From: an uncultured Duodenibacillus sp. | Lineage (GTDB): Bacteria; Pseudomonadota; Gammaproteobacteria; Burkholderiales; Burkholderiaceae_F | Direction: 5' to 3' | DNA: 64,000 nt | Assembly (NCBI GenBank): GCA_944388865.1 | Contig: CALXKM010000051.1 | Span: forward strand, 1-64,000 | Part shown: one piece after another, positions 7,236 to 16,685 of the stretch | Numbering within the stretch: position 1 is the first letter of the stretch | How the letters are laid out: each line of letters starts with the position of its first letter | The notes under the pieces: model-generated | Database searches by the model: none | What the model was told of the DNA's origin: nothing | The model's input: the letters and a program-made list of their open reading frames with translations, nothing else | Made by a program: the position numbers and the translations under genes

Positions 7236-9050
7236 TTACTTCTGAGCTGCGTAGTTGGCAGCATTCGTGCCGGCCGTACGGCCATAGACCATCACATCAG
7301 CAATGGCGTTGCCGCCCAAGCGGTTCGAGCCATGGATGCCGCCGGTGACTTCACCCGAGGCGTACAGACCAGGAATTACCTTGCCGGAAGTGCCGATCAC
7401 TTCAGCCTTGGTATTGATCTTGATGCCGCCCATCGTGTGGTGCACAGTCGGAACCTTCTTGCAGGCATACCACGGACCTTCTGTCATGAGCTTGTCGGCC
7501 TTGTTGTTGGCTTCAAAGCCGAACTTGTCCTTGGCCTTGCCCGAGACCACCGCATTGTAGTCGTCGATGCTCTTCTTGAGATCAGCGGCCTTCATGCCGG
7601 TCTTCTGAGCCAGTTCGTCGAGCGTCTTGGCTTCAACCACAGATCCCAGAGCGACCATATTGGCAATCGTTGCGCCGTTGGCGTCAACCCAGTCGCGAGA
7701 CGGATACCGCAGATGGTTCACAACGACCCAGTACGTGCCCTTGGGCTGAGCAAAAATAGCCTTGGCAAGCACGTCGCGAGCTGCGCCTTCGTTGACGAAG
7801 CGATCGCCGTCAATATTGACAAACACGCGGTTGCGGCCGCTGGTGCGGATGTTTTCCATCAGGCCCGTACCCGGGGTGCCGCACGGATGGATCTGAATGT
7901 CGTCAAGACCGATCACATCGCCGCCGACCTTCTGAGCCATGCGCAGGCCGTCGCCCTGAGCTGCCTTTTGAATATTGGTCGTGCCGATGCTGTTGTCGAG
8001 CTTGACTTCCTTCCATACGCCGGTGTTGACCTTCTGGCGGAATTGCACGTTGGCGCCGAAACCGCCCGTGGAGAGAATCACCGCGTCGGCATCAACAATG
8101 ACCTTCTGACCGAAGTGCTGAGCGACAACGCCGGTAACCGCACCGTCCTTCTGGATGAGCGAAGAAACAGGCGTATCGGTCAGAACCTGGATGCCGCCGT
8201 TGGTGCCGGCAATGACCTTTTCAAAGGTGCGGATATAGGTGTTGCCCGAAGGCGTGGCAGGATAGTGGCTGCGCTGCCAGAGAGCGCCCGTAGCCGTACC
8301 GATTTCGTCCTTAAACTTCACGCCCATCGATTCGAGCCATTCAACAGCGCTCATAGCGTGACTCGTCAGGTAGCCCACAAGCTCAGGATTGCCCTTGTTG
8401 TGGCCGCCCTTCAAAGTCTGTTCGGTGAAGAAGTCTACGCTGTCCTTGATGCCTTGCTTGCCCTGACGTCCGGGGTCAACAGCATTCAATGCGCCTTCGG
8501 AGACGTTGGTCGAACCACCGACGTAGCCCAGCTTTTCAAGAACAATCACTTTCTTGGCGCCGGCCTGATAGGCAGCAATAGCCGCGGCAAGACCCGATCC
8601 GCCGCCGCCAACGACAGCAACGTCAGCCTTGTAGCGGGCTTCTCCGGCAGGGTGCTTTTCAACCTGCTTTTCCATCTTGTCCATATCAGCGCCAGCCTGC
8701 TTGAGGCACTCGCCCACGCCCTGCAGCAGAGCAAAGCTCGAAATGGAAGCGCCCGTAACGGCATCAACGCCAAGCGACTGATAGTGGATGATCTTGTCGG
8801 TCATCTTCTTTAACGCCACCTGACCCACGCCTACGGTCTCGAGGTTCTTGGAAGTGTCGATGGACTCAATGCGGTTCTTGCTGACGGTCACCTTCACGGT
8901 CATCGGAGCATTGTGGCCATTGATGGTCGCCGTATAGGTGCCGGGCTTGAAGGTGCTCGGAGCCTTCTGAGCGGCAGGATCAGCTGCATAAGCAGACGAA
9001 GCGGCAAGCGCGACGGCAGCGGCAAGGCTCAGCAGACGAAAGCATTTCAT
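7236..9050 (-). CDS. Secreted FMN/FAD flavoprotein reductase (flavocytochrome c / fumarate reductase family)
   Basis: A 604-residue periplasmic flavoenzyme for anaerobic respiration; the family includes fumarate, urocanate, methacrylate and cinnamate-type reductases. It has a Sec signal peptide (residues 1-22, cleavage after AYA), an FMN-binding domain with the covalent attachment motif DAVTGAS (96-102), then the FAD domain with VAVVGGGGSGLAAAIAA (about 141-160). Residues of the fumarate-reductase active site are present: QIHPCGTPGTG, RFVNEGAARD (proton-relay Arg), HHTMGGI and GSNRLGGNA. No CxxCH haem motif exists, so electrons must come from a separate cytochrome or quinol partner not seen here. 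The Shine-Dalgarno GGAGAG is good. The true substrate cannot be read from sequence. Confidence 0.85.
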   Translation of the reverse strand: MKCFRLLSLAAAVALAASSAYAADPAAQKAPSTFKPGTYTATINGHNAPMTVKVTVSKNRIESIDTSKNLETVGVGQVALKKMTDKIIHYQSLGVDAVTGASISSFALLQGVGECLKQAGADMDKMEKQVEKHPAGEARYKADVAVVGGGGSGLAAAIAAYQAGAKKVIVLEKLGYVGGSTNVSEGALNAVDPGRQGKQGIKDSVDFFTEQTLKGGHNKGNPELVGYLTSHAMSAVEWLESMGVKFKDEIGTATGALWQRSHYPATPSGNTYIRTFEKVIAGTNGGIQVLTDTPVSSLIQKDGAVTGVVAQHFGQKVIVDADAVILSTGGFGANVQFRQKVNTGVWKEVKLDNSIGTTNIQKAAQGDGLRMAQKVGGDVIGLDDIQIHPCGTPGTGLMENIRTSGRNRVFVNIDGDRFVNEGAARDVLAKAIFAQPKGTYWVVVNHLRYPSRDWVDANGATIANMVALGSVVEAKTLDELAQKTGMKAADLKKSIDDYNAVVSGKAKDKFGFEANNKADKLMTEGPWYACKKVPTVHHTMGGIKINTKAEVIGTSGKVIPGLYASGEVTGGIHGSNRLGGNAIADVMVYGRTAGTNAANYAAQK

Positions 9051-9117
9051 ATTTCTCTCTCCTTACATGTTTGCTTAAAGAGTCAGTCACCCCAGGACAA
9101 CCCTGCCTACGGAATCC

Positions 9118-9173
9118 ACCTGTTGGGGTTAACCTGTTTGGGATTACCCTGCTCTCCACGTAACATATTACGT
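9118..9173. promoter_or_regulatory. Tandem repeat and palindrome upstream of the flavin reductase
   Basis: ACCTGTTGGGGTTA (9118-9131) is followed directly by ACCTGTTTGGGATTA (9132-9146). Then comes the interrupted palindrome ACGTAA-CATA-TTACGT (9158-9173), which on the minus strand overlaps a TTGACG hexamer. The block lies 68-123 bp before the reductase start codon. Arrangement is typical of operators for an inducible gene; the regulator is unknown. Confidence 0.4.
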
Positions 9174-9215
9174 CAATCTTAAGGGTTTTTATATAGACGT
9201 TTTCCTAATTGAATC

Positions 9216-9498
9216 GTGAGAAATAAAGAACATTTAGGAGTCGCTTCCTCTACCGGCAAAAGATCTGCCATGAGTCACAATTTGAGAAAGCAGTCAAAAG
9301 TCGGCAGGTGGCATGCTCTGCAGCCGGTGGTTGAGATAATTGACTTGCGTACGGGCAAAGCGCGTTTACTGGAGCTTTGTCCTCAGAGCTTTCTTAGAAC
9401 TGCGACAAGGACAACCGGCATTTGAATGCCATCCTCTTCTTGAGGTGCTTGGCCCACGCTCCGGCACGATTGCAGACCGGCTTGCGCAAGTCCTCTGA
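9216..9498 (+). other. Possible decayed coding sequence
   Basis: The reading frame from 9216 contains VVEIIDLRTGKARLLELCPQ up to about 9395. A second frame from about 9400 gives LRQGQPAFECHPLLEVLGP and ends at TGA 9496-9498. Together they read like one protein-like tail broken by a single indel, but I recognise neither part and there is no good start. The rest of the 9174-9557 region shows nothing else. Confidence 0.25.
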
Positions 9499-9557
9499 GA
9501 CGACATATTGAGCATCAGAGCCGCCCATAAGAGCTTTTCGCTTCGCATTCAGATAAA

Positions 9558-9574
9558 AAGCTCAATTTGAGCTT
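9558..9574 (-). terminator. Rho-independent terminator
   Basis: Minus strand: the perfect stem AAGCTCAA/TTGAGCTT is followed by further T. It lies 22 nt after the stop codon of the 88-residue gene at 9597 and supports that gene being real. Confidence 0.7.
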
Positions 9575-9596
9575 GTTGCCGGTCTGCAGACGACCA

Positions 9597-9863
9597 TCAA
9601 CCATCTTCGCTCATGCGCCGAGCAAAACTGCGCAGCCGTCCGATGAAATAACCTGCCTGCCAAGCTGTGGCCTTGATGCCTTGCATAGCCGAATCAATGT
9701 CAATGGAGGGAACCTTTCCTTCGATGTATCGAGCGATTTCGTCTCGCAAAACGTCCTCAACAGGACGTTTTTGAAGTTCAGCCATAGTATTTAGGGCAAG
9801 CCTCGCCTCCGGCGGCAAGGCCTGCATGACGCGCTCGACTTCGTGAGATTCAATGTGGGACAT
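9597..9863 (-). CDS. Hypothetical 88-residue protein
   Basis: Starts at ATG 9863 (MSHIESHEVERVMQALPPEARLAL). The product is mostly helical, with an N-terminal region resembling ribbon-helix-helix-adjacent segments (LRDEIARYIEGKVPSID) and a short C-terminal stretch WQAGYFIGRLRSFARR that could be an amphipathic helix. I do not recognise a family. The Shine-Dalgarno is poor, but a strong terminator follows the gene. It is divergent from the MocR-type regulator, which may control it. Moderate confidence that it is translated. Confidence 0.5.
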   Translation of the reverse strand: MSHIESHEVERVMQALPPEARLALNTMAELQKRPVEDVLRDEIARYIEGKVPSIDIDSAMQGIKATAWQAGYFIGRLRSFARRMSEDG

Positions 9864-10053
9864 GGCTGCGAAAAAAAGAAGAATTCTCCTCTGGCAGTAT
9901 ACCTCGCACCCGCCAATGTACTTTTTTACCTCGTGCATTGAGCGCACCACAGCTTTGCTTGAACTGATCAACTTGCAAAACGGTAAGCCTCTTCAAAAGA
10001 TGTCTGAAAACCGTTAACATCGGATAGTCTGCAGTACCTACGATTACGCCCAG

Positions 10054-11538
10054 ATGCCACGCACAAAACATGAACTCATGCGCGCCGACATTAAGCTTGA
10101 GCGCGACAACGGCATTTCACTTGATCGTCAAATCGCCAACGGAATCATCAAAGCAATCGAAGACGGCCTGCTCAGGCCCGGCGACCATCTTATGCCCATC
10201 CGGCAAATTGCCGCCAACCTCAGCGTTGCCAGGGCCACGGTTGATGCCGCCTACGCACTGCTCGTTGCAGAGGGCTACATCCAGACTGCCCGCGGCAAAG
10301 GTTCTTTTGTTTCTACCAGTCTAGCCAAGCGCTCAACTGATGCGAAGCCCTTGGAGAACATTGAACACAAAGCCATTTCGAAAAACGCTTCCTTCTTGAG
10401 CTCGGCAATGAGCGAGCTGCTGCCGCAGAAAAACATACCTCTTGCCATTGTCTCAACATCAGCCGACGCAAGTCCCGGGAGAGAATTTGCATCAATCCTG
10501 CAGCGCATTACACGCAAGTCGCTTCTTGACATGGTGTACTCACACCCTGGCGGACTTCCTGAATTGAAACTCGAAATCTGCAAAATCGCCTCGCGTCTTC
10601 GAGGCGTGCGCTGCTCTCCCACGCAGATCATCATCACTTCCGGCAGCCAGCTGGGCCTGACGATGACGATCCGCGCGCTTTTCAATCCCGGCGACAAAGT
10701 TCTCTTCGAGGATCCTGGCTACCCGCTGCTGCACGGATCGGCCCGTTTGTGCGGACTCGACCCCATTTTCACTCCGATTGACAATGAAGGACTTGACCTG
10801 AAGGCAGGGCTTGCCAAAGCTCCAGACGCCAAAGGAATTTACCTCACCCCCTCGCACCAATGTCCTCTGGGCATGATGATGAGCATGCGGCGGCGCACTG
10901 AGGTTCTTGAATGGGCCAGCCGCACCGGTGGGTGGATCATCGAAGACGATTACGACAGTGAACTGCGCTACGGCGGCAACCTCCCCTATCCATCCCTGCA
11001 GGGCATGGACACTGGGGAAAACGTCATCTACGTAGGCACCTTTTCAAAAGTTCTTTTTCCGGGCCTGCGTCTTGGCTACCTCATTGTCCCTGAGCGGCTC
11101 GTTGATGTTTTCTCCGGACTGCGGCTTTTGATTGATCGACAAGGTCAGGAGCTCTATCAAGCAGCCGTTGCGCAATACATCCGCGAAGGACACTATGAGC
11201 CGCATCTGCGCCGCATGCGCCAGATCTTTGAAGAAAGAAGAAATTATCTGATTGAAGTCAGCCGACGCGAATTCGGCGACTGGGGAAAATTTTCCTCAGG
11301 CGAACAAGGCATGCATGTCGTCTTTACCTTTAAAAACCAGAATATTGACGACAGCGCTGTTCAAAGACTTTGCCTGGAGCAAGGCGTGGAGACGCGTCAC
11401 CTGAGTTCCTTTTATCACGACCAGCCTCCTATGAAAGGACTGGTGCTCGGCTTTGGCTTTTTCAACGAAAGTCAGATTCTGTCGGCCGTCTCACGCATTG
11501 GCTTTGTTCTCAGACACGACTTTTCGCAATGGGCATAA
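10054..11538 (+). CDS. MocR/PdxR-type transcriptional regulator (GntR winged helix + aminotransferase fold)
   Basis: A 494-residue DNA-binding regulator. The N-terminal GntR winged helix (about 15-85) includes LDRQIANGIIKAI...GDHLMPIRQIAANLSVARATV and GYIQTARGKGSFV. The C-terminal fold-type I aminotransferase domain follows, with SGSQLGL, the PLP-phosphate region, EDDYDSELRY and the PLP lysine motif GTFSKVLFPGLRLGY, so it probably senses PLP or an amino compound bound to it. The usual PSHQ.P.G motif is present as PSHQCPLG. Members such as PdxR and GabR control PLP or amine metabolism genes, but no such gene lies beside it. Start ATG 10054; ATG 10078 is possible. Confidence 0.9.
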   Translation: MPRTKHELMRADIKLERDNGISLDRQIANGIIKAIEDGLLRPGDHLMPIRQIAANLSVARATVDAAYALLVAEGYIQTARGKGSFVSTSLAKRSTDAKPLENIEHKAISKNASFLSSAMSELLPQKNIPLAIVSTSADASPGREFASILQRITRKSLLDMVYSHPGGLPELKLEICKIASRLRGVRCSPTQIIITSGSQLGLTMTIRALFNPGDKVLFEDPGYPLLHGSARLCGLDPIFTPIDNEGLDLKAGLAKAPDAKGIYLTPSHQCPLGMMMSMRRRTEVLEWASRTGGWIIEDDYDSELRYGGNLPYPSLQGMDTGENVIYVGTFSKVLFPGLRLGYLIVPERLVDVFSGLRLLIDRQGQELYQAAVAQYIREGHYEPHLRRMRQIFEERRNYLIEVSRREFGDWGKFSSGEQGMHVVFTFKNQNIDDSAVQRLCLEQGVETRHLSSFYHDQPPMKGLVLGFGFFNESQILSAVSRIGFVLRHDFSQWA

Positions 11539-11573
11539 TGAATTCGTCTGCCGACAACGGTCGCAGACGCTAT

Positions 11574-11608
11574 AAAGCCGGCCTCCTGAATCTCAGGGAG
11601 CCGGCTTT
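11574..11608. terminator. Bidirectional terminator between the MocR gene and ppsA
   Basis: AAAGCCGGC (11574-11582) pairs with GCCGGCTTT (11600-11608). T residues follow in the plus direction and the A-rich left side gives T on the minus strand, so it can serve both convergent genes (stops at 11538 and 11635). Confidence 0.7.
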
Positions 11609-11634
11609 CTAAGGCGCTTCGTTTTCAAGCAGCC

Positions 11635-14013
11635 TTATTTTTTCATCGTCGCAATCTTGCGCCAAGTATCAACGATGGTGTCGGGATTGAGCGAAATGCT
11701 CTCAATTCCTTCGTTCATAAGCCAAGCTGCAAAATCAGCATGATCCGACGGTCCCTGACCGCAGATGCCGACGTACTTGCCGCGAGCACGGCAGGTCTTG
11801 ATCGCCATCGACAGCAGCGCCTTAACGGCATCATTGCGTTCATCAAAGCTGCTGGCAACAAGTCCGGAGTCGCGGTCAAGGCCAAGCGTGAGCTGCGTAA
11901 GGTCGTTCGAACCAACCGAGAAGCCGTCGACATAGTCGAGGAACTTGTCGGCAAGCAAGGCGTTGGAAGGAATTTCGCACATCATGTTCAGACGCAGGCC
12001 GTTTTCACCGCGCTTGAGTCCGTTCTTTTCCAGAAGCTTGACGCACTGCTCGATTTCGCTGATGGTACGCACAAAGGGAACCATCAGTTCAACGTTGGTA
12101 AGGCCCATGTCGTCGCGAACGCGCTTCATGGCCTCGCATTCCATCTCGAAGCAGTCGGCAAAGCTGTGCGCGATGTAGCGAGAGGCACCACGGAAGCCCA
12201 GCATGGGATTTTCTTCCTCGGGCTCATAATGTGCGCCGCCGATGAGTTTTCTGTACTCATTGCTCTTGAAGTCGGACATGCGAACAATCACCTTGCGCGG
12301 ATAGAAAGCGCAGGCGATGGTGGCCACGCCCTCGGCGATCTTGCTCACGAAGAATTCGCGCGGAGAAGAGTAGCCGGCCGAAACGCGCTCGACAACGTCG
12401 CGCATCTCGCTGGGAATGTTCGGATATTCGAGCACGAGCTTGGGATGCACGCCGATGTTGTTGTTGATGATGAATTCAAGACGAGCCAAGCCCACGCCGC
12501 AGTTGGGAATCTGGCAGAACTCGAAGGCAAGCTGGGGATTGCCGACATTCATCATGATCTTGACGGGAATCTCGGGCAGAGCGCCGCGCTGGCTTTCTTC
12601 AACGGAAAACTCAAGAATCCCGTCGTAGATGTTGCCGGTATCGCCTTCAGCGCAGGAAACGGTGACCGGCTGATCTTCAGCGAGAACTTCGGTTGCATCA
12701 CCGCAGCCGACAACGGCAGGAATGCCGAGCTCGCGGGCAATGATGGCTGCGTGGCAGGTGCGGCCGCCGCGGTTGGTTACGATGGCGCTGGCGCGCTTCA
12801 TCACCGGCTCCCAGTTGGGATCGGTCATGTCGGTCACAAGCACGTCGCCCTTCTGGACGCGTTCCATTTCGTCGGCGCCATGAACGATGCGCACAGGACC
12901 CGCACCGATCTTCTGACCGATGGCGCGGCCCTGAACGAGGACCTTGCTCTTGGACTTAAGCGTGTAGCGCAGCTGCACGTCGGCTTTGTTCTGACGGCTC
13001 TTGACCGTTTCAGGACGAGCCTGCAGGATGTAGATCTTGCCGTCAATGCCATCCTTGCCCCACTCGATGTCCATGGGACGACCGTAGTGCTTTTCAATGA
13101 TGCAGGCAAACTTGGCAAGCTCTATGACATCGTCGTCGGTGAGAGCAAACTGACGGCGCTCCTCATCGGGCACATCAACCGTACGCACAGAGCGGCCAGA
13201 AGTCTTGTCGGGATCAAACTCCATCTTGATGAGCTTGCTGCCGAGCGTCTTTCTGACGATCGGATACTTGCCCTGCGCAAGGATAGGCTTGTGCACATAG
13301 AATTCGTCGGGATTGACGGCGCCCTGAACGACAGTCTCGCCCAGACCGTAGCTTGCCGTCACGAAGACAACCTGGTCAAAACCGCTTTCCGTATCAAGGG
13401 TAAACATGACGCCCGCGGCACCCTTGTCCGAGCGGCACATGCGCTGAACGCCAGCCGAAAGAGCAACCTCGGCGTGCGTAAAGCCCTTGTGAACGCGATA
13501 GCTGATGGCGCGGTCGTTGTAAAGCGAAGCAAACACTTCCTTCATGCGCGAGAGCACCTGATCGATGCCCACGACATTGAGATAGGTCTCCTGCTGACCG
13601 GCAAAGGAAGCGTCGGGGAGGTCCTCTGCGGTAGCCGAAGAGCGCACGGCAACGGAAATTTCTTCCTGACCATCCTTGAGCCACTCATAAAATTCACGGA
13701 TTTCCTTTTCGAGCTCGGCGGGAAACGGTGCTTCTTCAATCCATTTGCGGATGTCGGCGCCTGCCTGAGCAAGCGCCTTGACGTCTTCGACATCAAGACC
13801 AGTCAGACGCTCGGAGATGCGGTCTTCAAGACCGCCTTCCTTCAGAAAAAGACGGAAGGCTTCAGCAGTCGTAGCAAAACCGTCGGGAACGCGGATGCCG
13901 GCGCTCGTAAGCTGGCTGAGCAATTCGCCAAGAGAGGCATTCTTTCCGCCAACGCGGTCGACGTCTGTCATGCGAAGCTGACTAAAGGGAAAAACATAGC
14001 GGCCTTGAACCAT
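11635..14013 (-). CDS. ppsA: Phosphoenolpyruvate synthase
   Basis: Converts pyruvate, ATP and water to PEP, AMP and phosphate, the first step of gluconeogenesis from pyruvate. The 792-residue length is typical. Order of domains: N-terminal ATP-grasp ([30 protein letters not shown]), the swivelling His domain [19 protein letters not shown] with catalytic His, and the C-terminal TIM barrel ([25 protein letters not shown] with the catalytic Cys). An AGAGG Shine-Dalgarno precedes the ATG. It is divergent from ppsR, whose product switches it on and off by (de)phosphorylating a Thr in the His domain (the GGRTCHA motif contains that Thr). Confidence 0.97.
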   Translation of the reverse strand: MVQGRYVFPFSQLRMTDVDRVGGKNASLGELLSQLTSAGIRVPDGFATTAEAFRLFLKEGGLEDRISERLTGLDVEDVKALAQAGADIRKWIEEAPFPAELEKEIREFYEWLKDGQEEISVAVRSSATAEDLPDASFAGQQETYLNVVGIDQVLSRMKEVFASLYNDRAISYRVHKGFTHAEVALSAGVQRMCRSDKGAAGVMFTLDTESGFDQVVFVTASYGLGETVVQGAVNPDEFYVHKPILAQGKYPIVRKTLGSKLIKMEFDPDKTSGRSVRTVDVPDEERRQFALTDDDVIELAKFACIIEKHYGRPMDIEWGKDGIDGKIYILQARPETVKSRQNKADVQLRYTLKSKSKVLVQGRAIGQKIGAGPVRIVHGADEMERVQKGDVLVTDMTDPNWEPVMKRASAIVTNRGGRTCHAAIIARELGIPAVVGCGDATEVLAEDQPVTVSCAEGDTGNIYDGILEFSVEESQRGALPEIPVKIMMNVGNPQLAFEFCQIPNCGVGLARLEFIINNNIGVHPKLVLEYPNIPSEMRDVVERVSAGYSSPREFFVSKIAEGVATIACAFYPRKVIVRMSDFKSNEYRKLIGGAHYEPEEENPMLGFRGASRYIAHSFADCFEMECEAMKRVRDDMGLTNVELMVPFVRTISEIEQCVKLLEKNGLKRGENGLRLNMMCEIPSNALLADKFLDYVDGFSVGSNDLTQLTLGLDRDSGLVASSFDERNDAVKALLSMAIKTCRARGKYVGICGQGPSDHADFAAWLMNEGIESISLNPDTIVDTWRKIATMKK

Positions 14014-14323
14014 TTGAACCTCTGTATTTGTTCACGAAACCTCTTTCCAAAGGCCCTTTCTTAAAAATAAAAAGGTCCCGAAAAGGGAACGGCATTGAAA
14101 AATTCGCCCCATATTGTAATGTCTCGGCAGGCATGGGAAAAGTGCCTAGAAGCAAAGCGCTCAAGAATTCCGGAGTTTTAGCCTAAAAGAAACGCTTCTG
14201 TTGGGATTTGCACCATTTTTTCGGGGCGCACTTTCGAAATCCGTGCAGAACAAACTCGCAGGAAGCTGATGCGTTGCGTGTACAATGCGAGCTTTCAGCA
14301 ACATCTTTTTACAAGGTCTGGGC
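14014..14323. promoter_or_regulatory. Divergent ppsA/ppsR promoter region
   Basis: Minus strand: TACAAT (plus 14113-14118) is a candidate -10 for ppsA. Its leader then holds a short hairpin followed by TTTTTATTTTT (plus 14062-14092), an attenuator-like arrangement 50-80 nt before the ppsA start. Plus strand: TACAAT (14281-14286) is a candidate -10 for ppsR, 38 nt before its ATG. The -35 elements are poor on both strands. Confidence 0.35.
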
Positions 14324-15172
14324 ATGACTGACGAAAAAACGCAATGGCGTCCGGTTTTCATCGTAAGCGACGGCACCGCCATCACGGCAGAAACTCTTGC
14401 GCACTCCGTGCTCACTCAGTTTCCCGATCTAAGCTACGACAAGCAGCGCATTCCCTTTATCGACACCATCGAAAAGGCTCAGCAGACAGCCGACAAGATC
14501 AACGCCGTACAGCGCCGCAAAAATGTGCGTGCTCTTGTCTTTTCGACCTTCGTCGACCCCAATTTGTCGCGTGCCTTCATCACAGCCTGCGACGGCTTTC
14601 AGATCGAGCTGTTTCGCTCCTTTGTCGGACCGCTTGAGCGTGAACTCAGCATGAAGAGCGTTCACACGGTAGGCGCCACGCACAAAATCAAAAACGAAGA
14701 GCGCTACAACAAGCGCATTGAAGCCATCGACTACACGCTCACTCACGACGACGGTCAAACCAACCGCGGCCTTGATGAGGCTGAGGTCATTTTGGTTGGC
14801 GTCTCGCGTTCGGGCAAAACGCCGACCTCGCTTTTTCTGGCCATGCAGTTCGGCATCAAGGTTGCCAACTATCCTCTGATTCCCGAAGACTTTGACCGCG
14901 GCTGTCTGCCCGATGCACTGCTGCCTCTAAAGCACAAGCTTTTTGGCTTGTCGATCAAGCCCGAACGCCTCTCGGAAATCCGCAACGAGCGTCGTCCAAA
15001 CTCTCGCTATGCCAGCCTTGAAAACTGCCGCGAGGAGATTGCCGCAGCCGAAAGGCTCATGAACGAAAACGGCATTCACTGGCTTAACTCAACCACCAAG
15101 TCCATCGAAGAAATCGCCGCCACAATCATCTCCAAACTCAATCTGCAAGGCTCTTCTTCACGAGCTGCCTAG
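14324..15172 (+). CDS. ppsR: PEP synthase regulatory protein (bifunctional kinase/pyrophosphorylase)
   Basis: DUF299 family. ADP-dependent kinase and phosphate-dependent pyrophosphorylase that inactivates and reactivates PEP synthase. The 282-residue protein has VFIVSDGTAITAETLAHS at the N terminus and the family P-loop GVSRSGKTPTSLFLA (about 160-175), followed by KVANYPLIPED. The ATG 14324 (MTDEKTQWRP) fits the family start; an AAGG lies about 8 nt upstream. Position divergent from ppsA confirms the partner. Confidence 0.95.
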   Translation: MTDEKTQWRPVFIVSDGTAITAETLAHSVLTQFPDLSYDKQRIPFIDTIEKAQQTADKINAVQRRKNVRALVFSTFVDPNLSRAFITACDGFQIELFRSFVGPLERELSMKSVHTVGATHKIKNEERYNKRIEAIDYTLTHDDGQTNRGLDEAEVILVGVSRSGKTPTSLFLAMQFGIKVANYPLIPEDFDRGCLPDALLPLKHKLFGLSIKPERLSEIRNERRPNSRYASLENCREEIAAAERLMNENGIHWLNSTTKSIEEIAATIISKLNLQGSSSRAA

Positions 15173-15198
15173 ATTCCTGAACATACATTTTTCTCATA

Positions 15199-15238
15199 GA
15201 CGCCTTGCGCAGCGCCTGCCCGCAGGCGTCTTCTTTTT
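15199..15238 (+). terminator. Terminator of ppsR
   Basis: GACGCC (15199-15204) pairs with GGCGTC (15225-15230), with extra pairs inside (GCGC/…), followed by TTCTTTTT. It lies 27 nt after the ppsR stop. Confidence 0.75.
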
Positions 15239-15424
15239 GTTTGCACTCAGAAAGCCTCATGACGAGGCGTCTAATTTCGAAATTTAGGCAAAACCGCCTA
15301 AGCCAATTGTCGAGTTTCCCGCTAGCATATTGGGTTGACGGTGCAGTGCGCTGCTTTATTTTTTCCGGGAGCCCTCGCCCCACTTGGAGCTCGCATCAAG
15401 CCGCAAGAGTTCACAACAGACATG

Positions 15425-15449
15425 CCGGTGCGCCCACCGGCTATGGAGA
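15425..15449 (+). promoter_or_regulatory. Leader hairpin next to the mdh ribosome binding site
   Basis: CCGGTG-CGCC-CACCGG (15425-15440) is a perfect 6-bp stem ending 4-5 nt before the Shine-Dalgarno GGAG of mdh. Such a hairpin could influence initiation or mRNA stability; no known riboswitch fits it. Confidence 0.5.
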
Positions 15450-15456
15450 CATACAA

Positions 15457-16440
15457 ATGAAAAATCCCATTCGCGTGGCCGTCACTGGACCGGCCGGTCA
15501 GATCGGCTATTCCCTGTTGTTTCGCATTGCCGCAGGCGACCTGTTCGGACCTGACCAGCCCGTGATTTTGCAGCTGCTCGAGCGTGATACGCCTGAAAGC
15601 GCACAGCGCCTCAAAGGCGTCATGATGGAGCTTTCGGACTGCGCCTTCCCGCTGCTTGTCGAAATGACGGCTTCTGCCGACCCGATGAAAGCCTTCAAGG
15701 ACGCCGACTGCGCATTTCTCGTGGGCGCCCGCCCCCGCACCAAGGGCATGGAGCGCTCTGAGCTGCTCGAATCCAATGGGGCCATCTTTACCGTTCAGGG
15801 CAAAGCGCTTGATGCCGTCGCCTCGCGCGACGTGAAGGTTCTCGTCGTCGGCAACCCCTGCAACACGAATGCCTACATCGCCATGAAGTCAGCTCCGTCG
15901 CTTTCACCCAAGTGCTTTTCGGCCATGCTGCGTCTTGACCACAATCGCTCGCTGTCGCAGCTCTCGACGCAAACCGGCAAGCCCGTGCGCACTATTCACA
16001 AGATGGCTGTCTGGGGCAACCACTCGACTTCGATGTATCCCGACATCCGCTTCTGCACGATTGACGGCAAAGCCGCAAACGAGTGCATCGACACTGCCTG
16101 GTACCGCGACACCTTCATTCCGACGGTAGCCAAGCGCGGCGCTGCCATTATTGAAGCGCGAGGCGCAAGTTCTGCGGCAAGCGCCGCCTCGGCCGCCATC
16201 GACCACATGCGCGACTGGTTCCTCGGCTCCAACGGCGACTGGGTCACAATGGGCATTCCCTCCGACGGCAGCTACGGCGTACCCGAAGGCATCATCTGCG
16301 GCATGCCAGTCGTCTGCGACGGCAAAGGCGGTTATGAAATTGTTCAAGGACTCGAGTTCGATGAGTTCAGCCGTCAAAAGCTTGAAGCAACGGTCAAGGA
16401 ACTGCAGGACGAAATCGCCGCCATTGCCCACCTTCTTTAG
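15457..16440 (+). CDS. mdh: Malate dehydrogenase
   Basis: NAD-dependent interconversion of malate and oxaloacetate in the cytoplasm. The 327-residue length and sequence match the MDH type 2 group (LDH-like/cytosolic type): Rossmann motif [50 protein letters not shown], the substrate-binding [10 protein letters not shown] with Arg, and the catalytic His in [13 protein letters not shown]. Start ATG 15457 has GGAG 8 nt upstream. In a fumarate-respiring organism it would feed the reductive branch (oxaloacetate to malate to fumarate), which fits the flavin reductase at 7236, though the link is inference. A terminator follows, so it is a single-gene unit. Confidence 0.95.
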   Translation: MKNPIRVAVTGPAGQIGYSLLFRIAAGDLFGPDQPVILQLLERDTPESAQRLKGVMMELSDCAFPLLVEMTASADPMKAFKDADCAFLVGARPRTKGMERSELLESNGAIFTVQGKALDAVASRDVKVLVVGNPCNTNAYIAMKSAPSLSPKCFSAMLRLDHNRSLSQLSTQTGKPVRTIHKMAVWGNHSTSMYPDIRFCTIDGKAANECIDTAWYRDTFIPTVAKRGAAIIEARGASSAASAASAAIDHMRDWFLGSNGDWVTMGIPSDGSYGVPEGIICGMPVVCDGKGGYEIVQGLEFDEFSRQKLEATVKELQDEIAAIAHLL

Positions 16441-16482
16441 TGCGGGGCGCTTTCGCGCTCTGACTTAACAAAAAAACAACTT

Positions 16483-16529
16483 AAGCGCCTTTTGCACGGT
16501 TTCATGCCGCGGCAATAGGCGCTTTTTTT
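16483..16529 (+). terminator. Terminator of mdh
   Basis: AAGCGCC (16483-16489) pairs with GGCGCTT (16518-16524) and continues into a T-run to 16529. The stem encloses a second small CCGCGG element. Confidence 0.8.
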
Positions 16530-16685
16530 CGTCCTGCTCAAATTATCATCTGCCGACAGCGCCTATTTTTTCTAAAATCGTTCGGATATGTGCCGTACTC
16601 AGGCCCTGCCGAGCGCAACTGCGAGCTTGAGCAGGTCGCCCTGCGCCTGAAAACAAACCGCCGCCATTAACTTTGGAGTACCTAA

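Noticed and set aside
7332..8813. 493-codon open frame on the plus strand opposite the flavin reductase
   Set aside because: It is antisense to a gene with clear domains, has no recognisable content or Shine-Dalgarno, and arises from the GC-rich codon pattern of the real gene.
11740..14064. 774-codon open frame on the plus strand opposite ppsA
   Set aside because: Shadow frame of ppsA; repetitive Ala/Asp/His composition without protein motifs.
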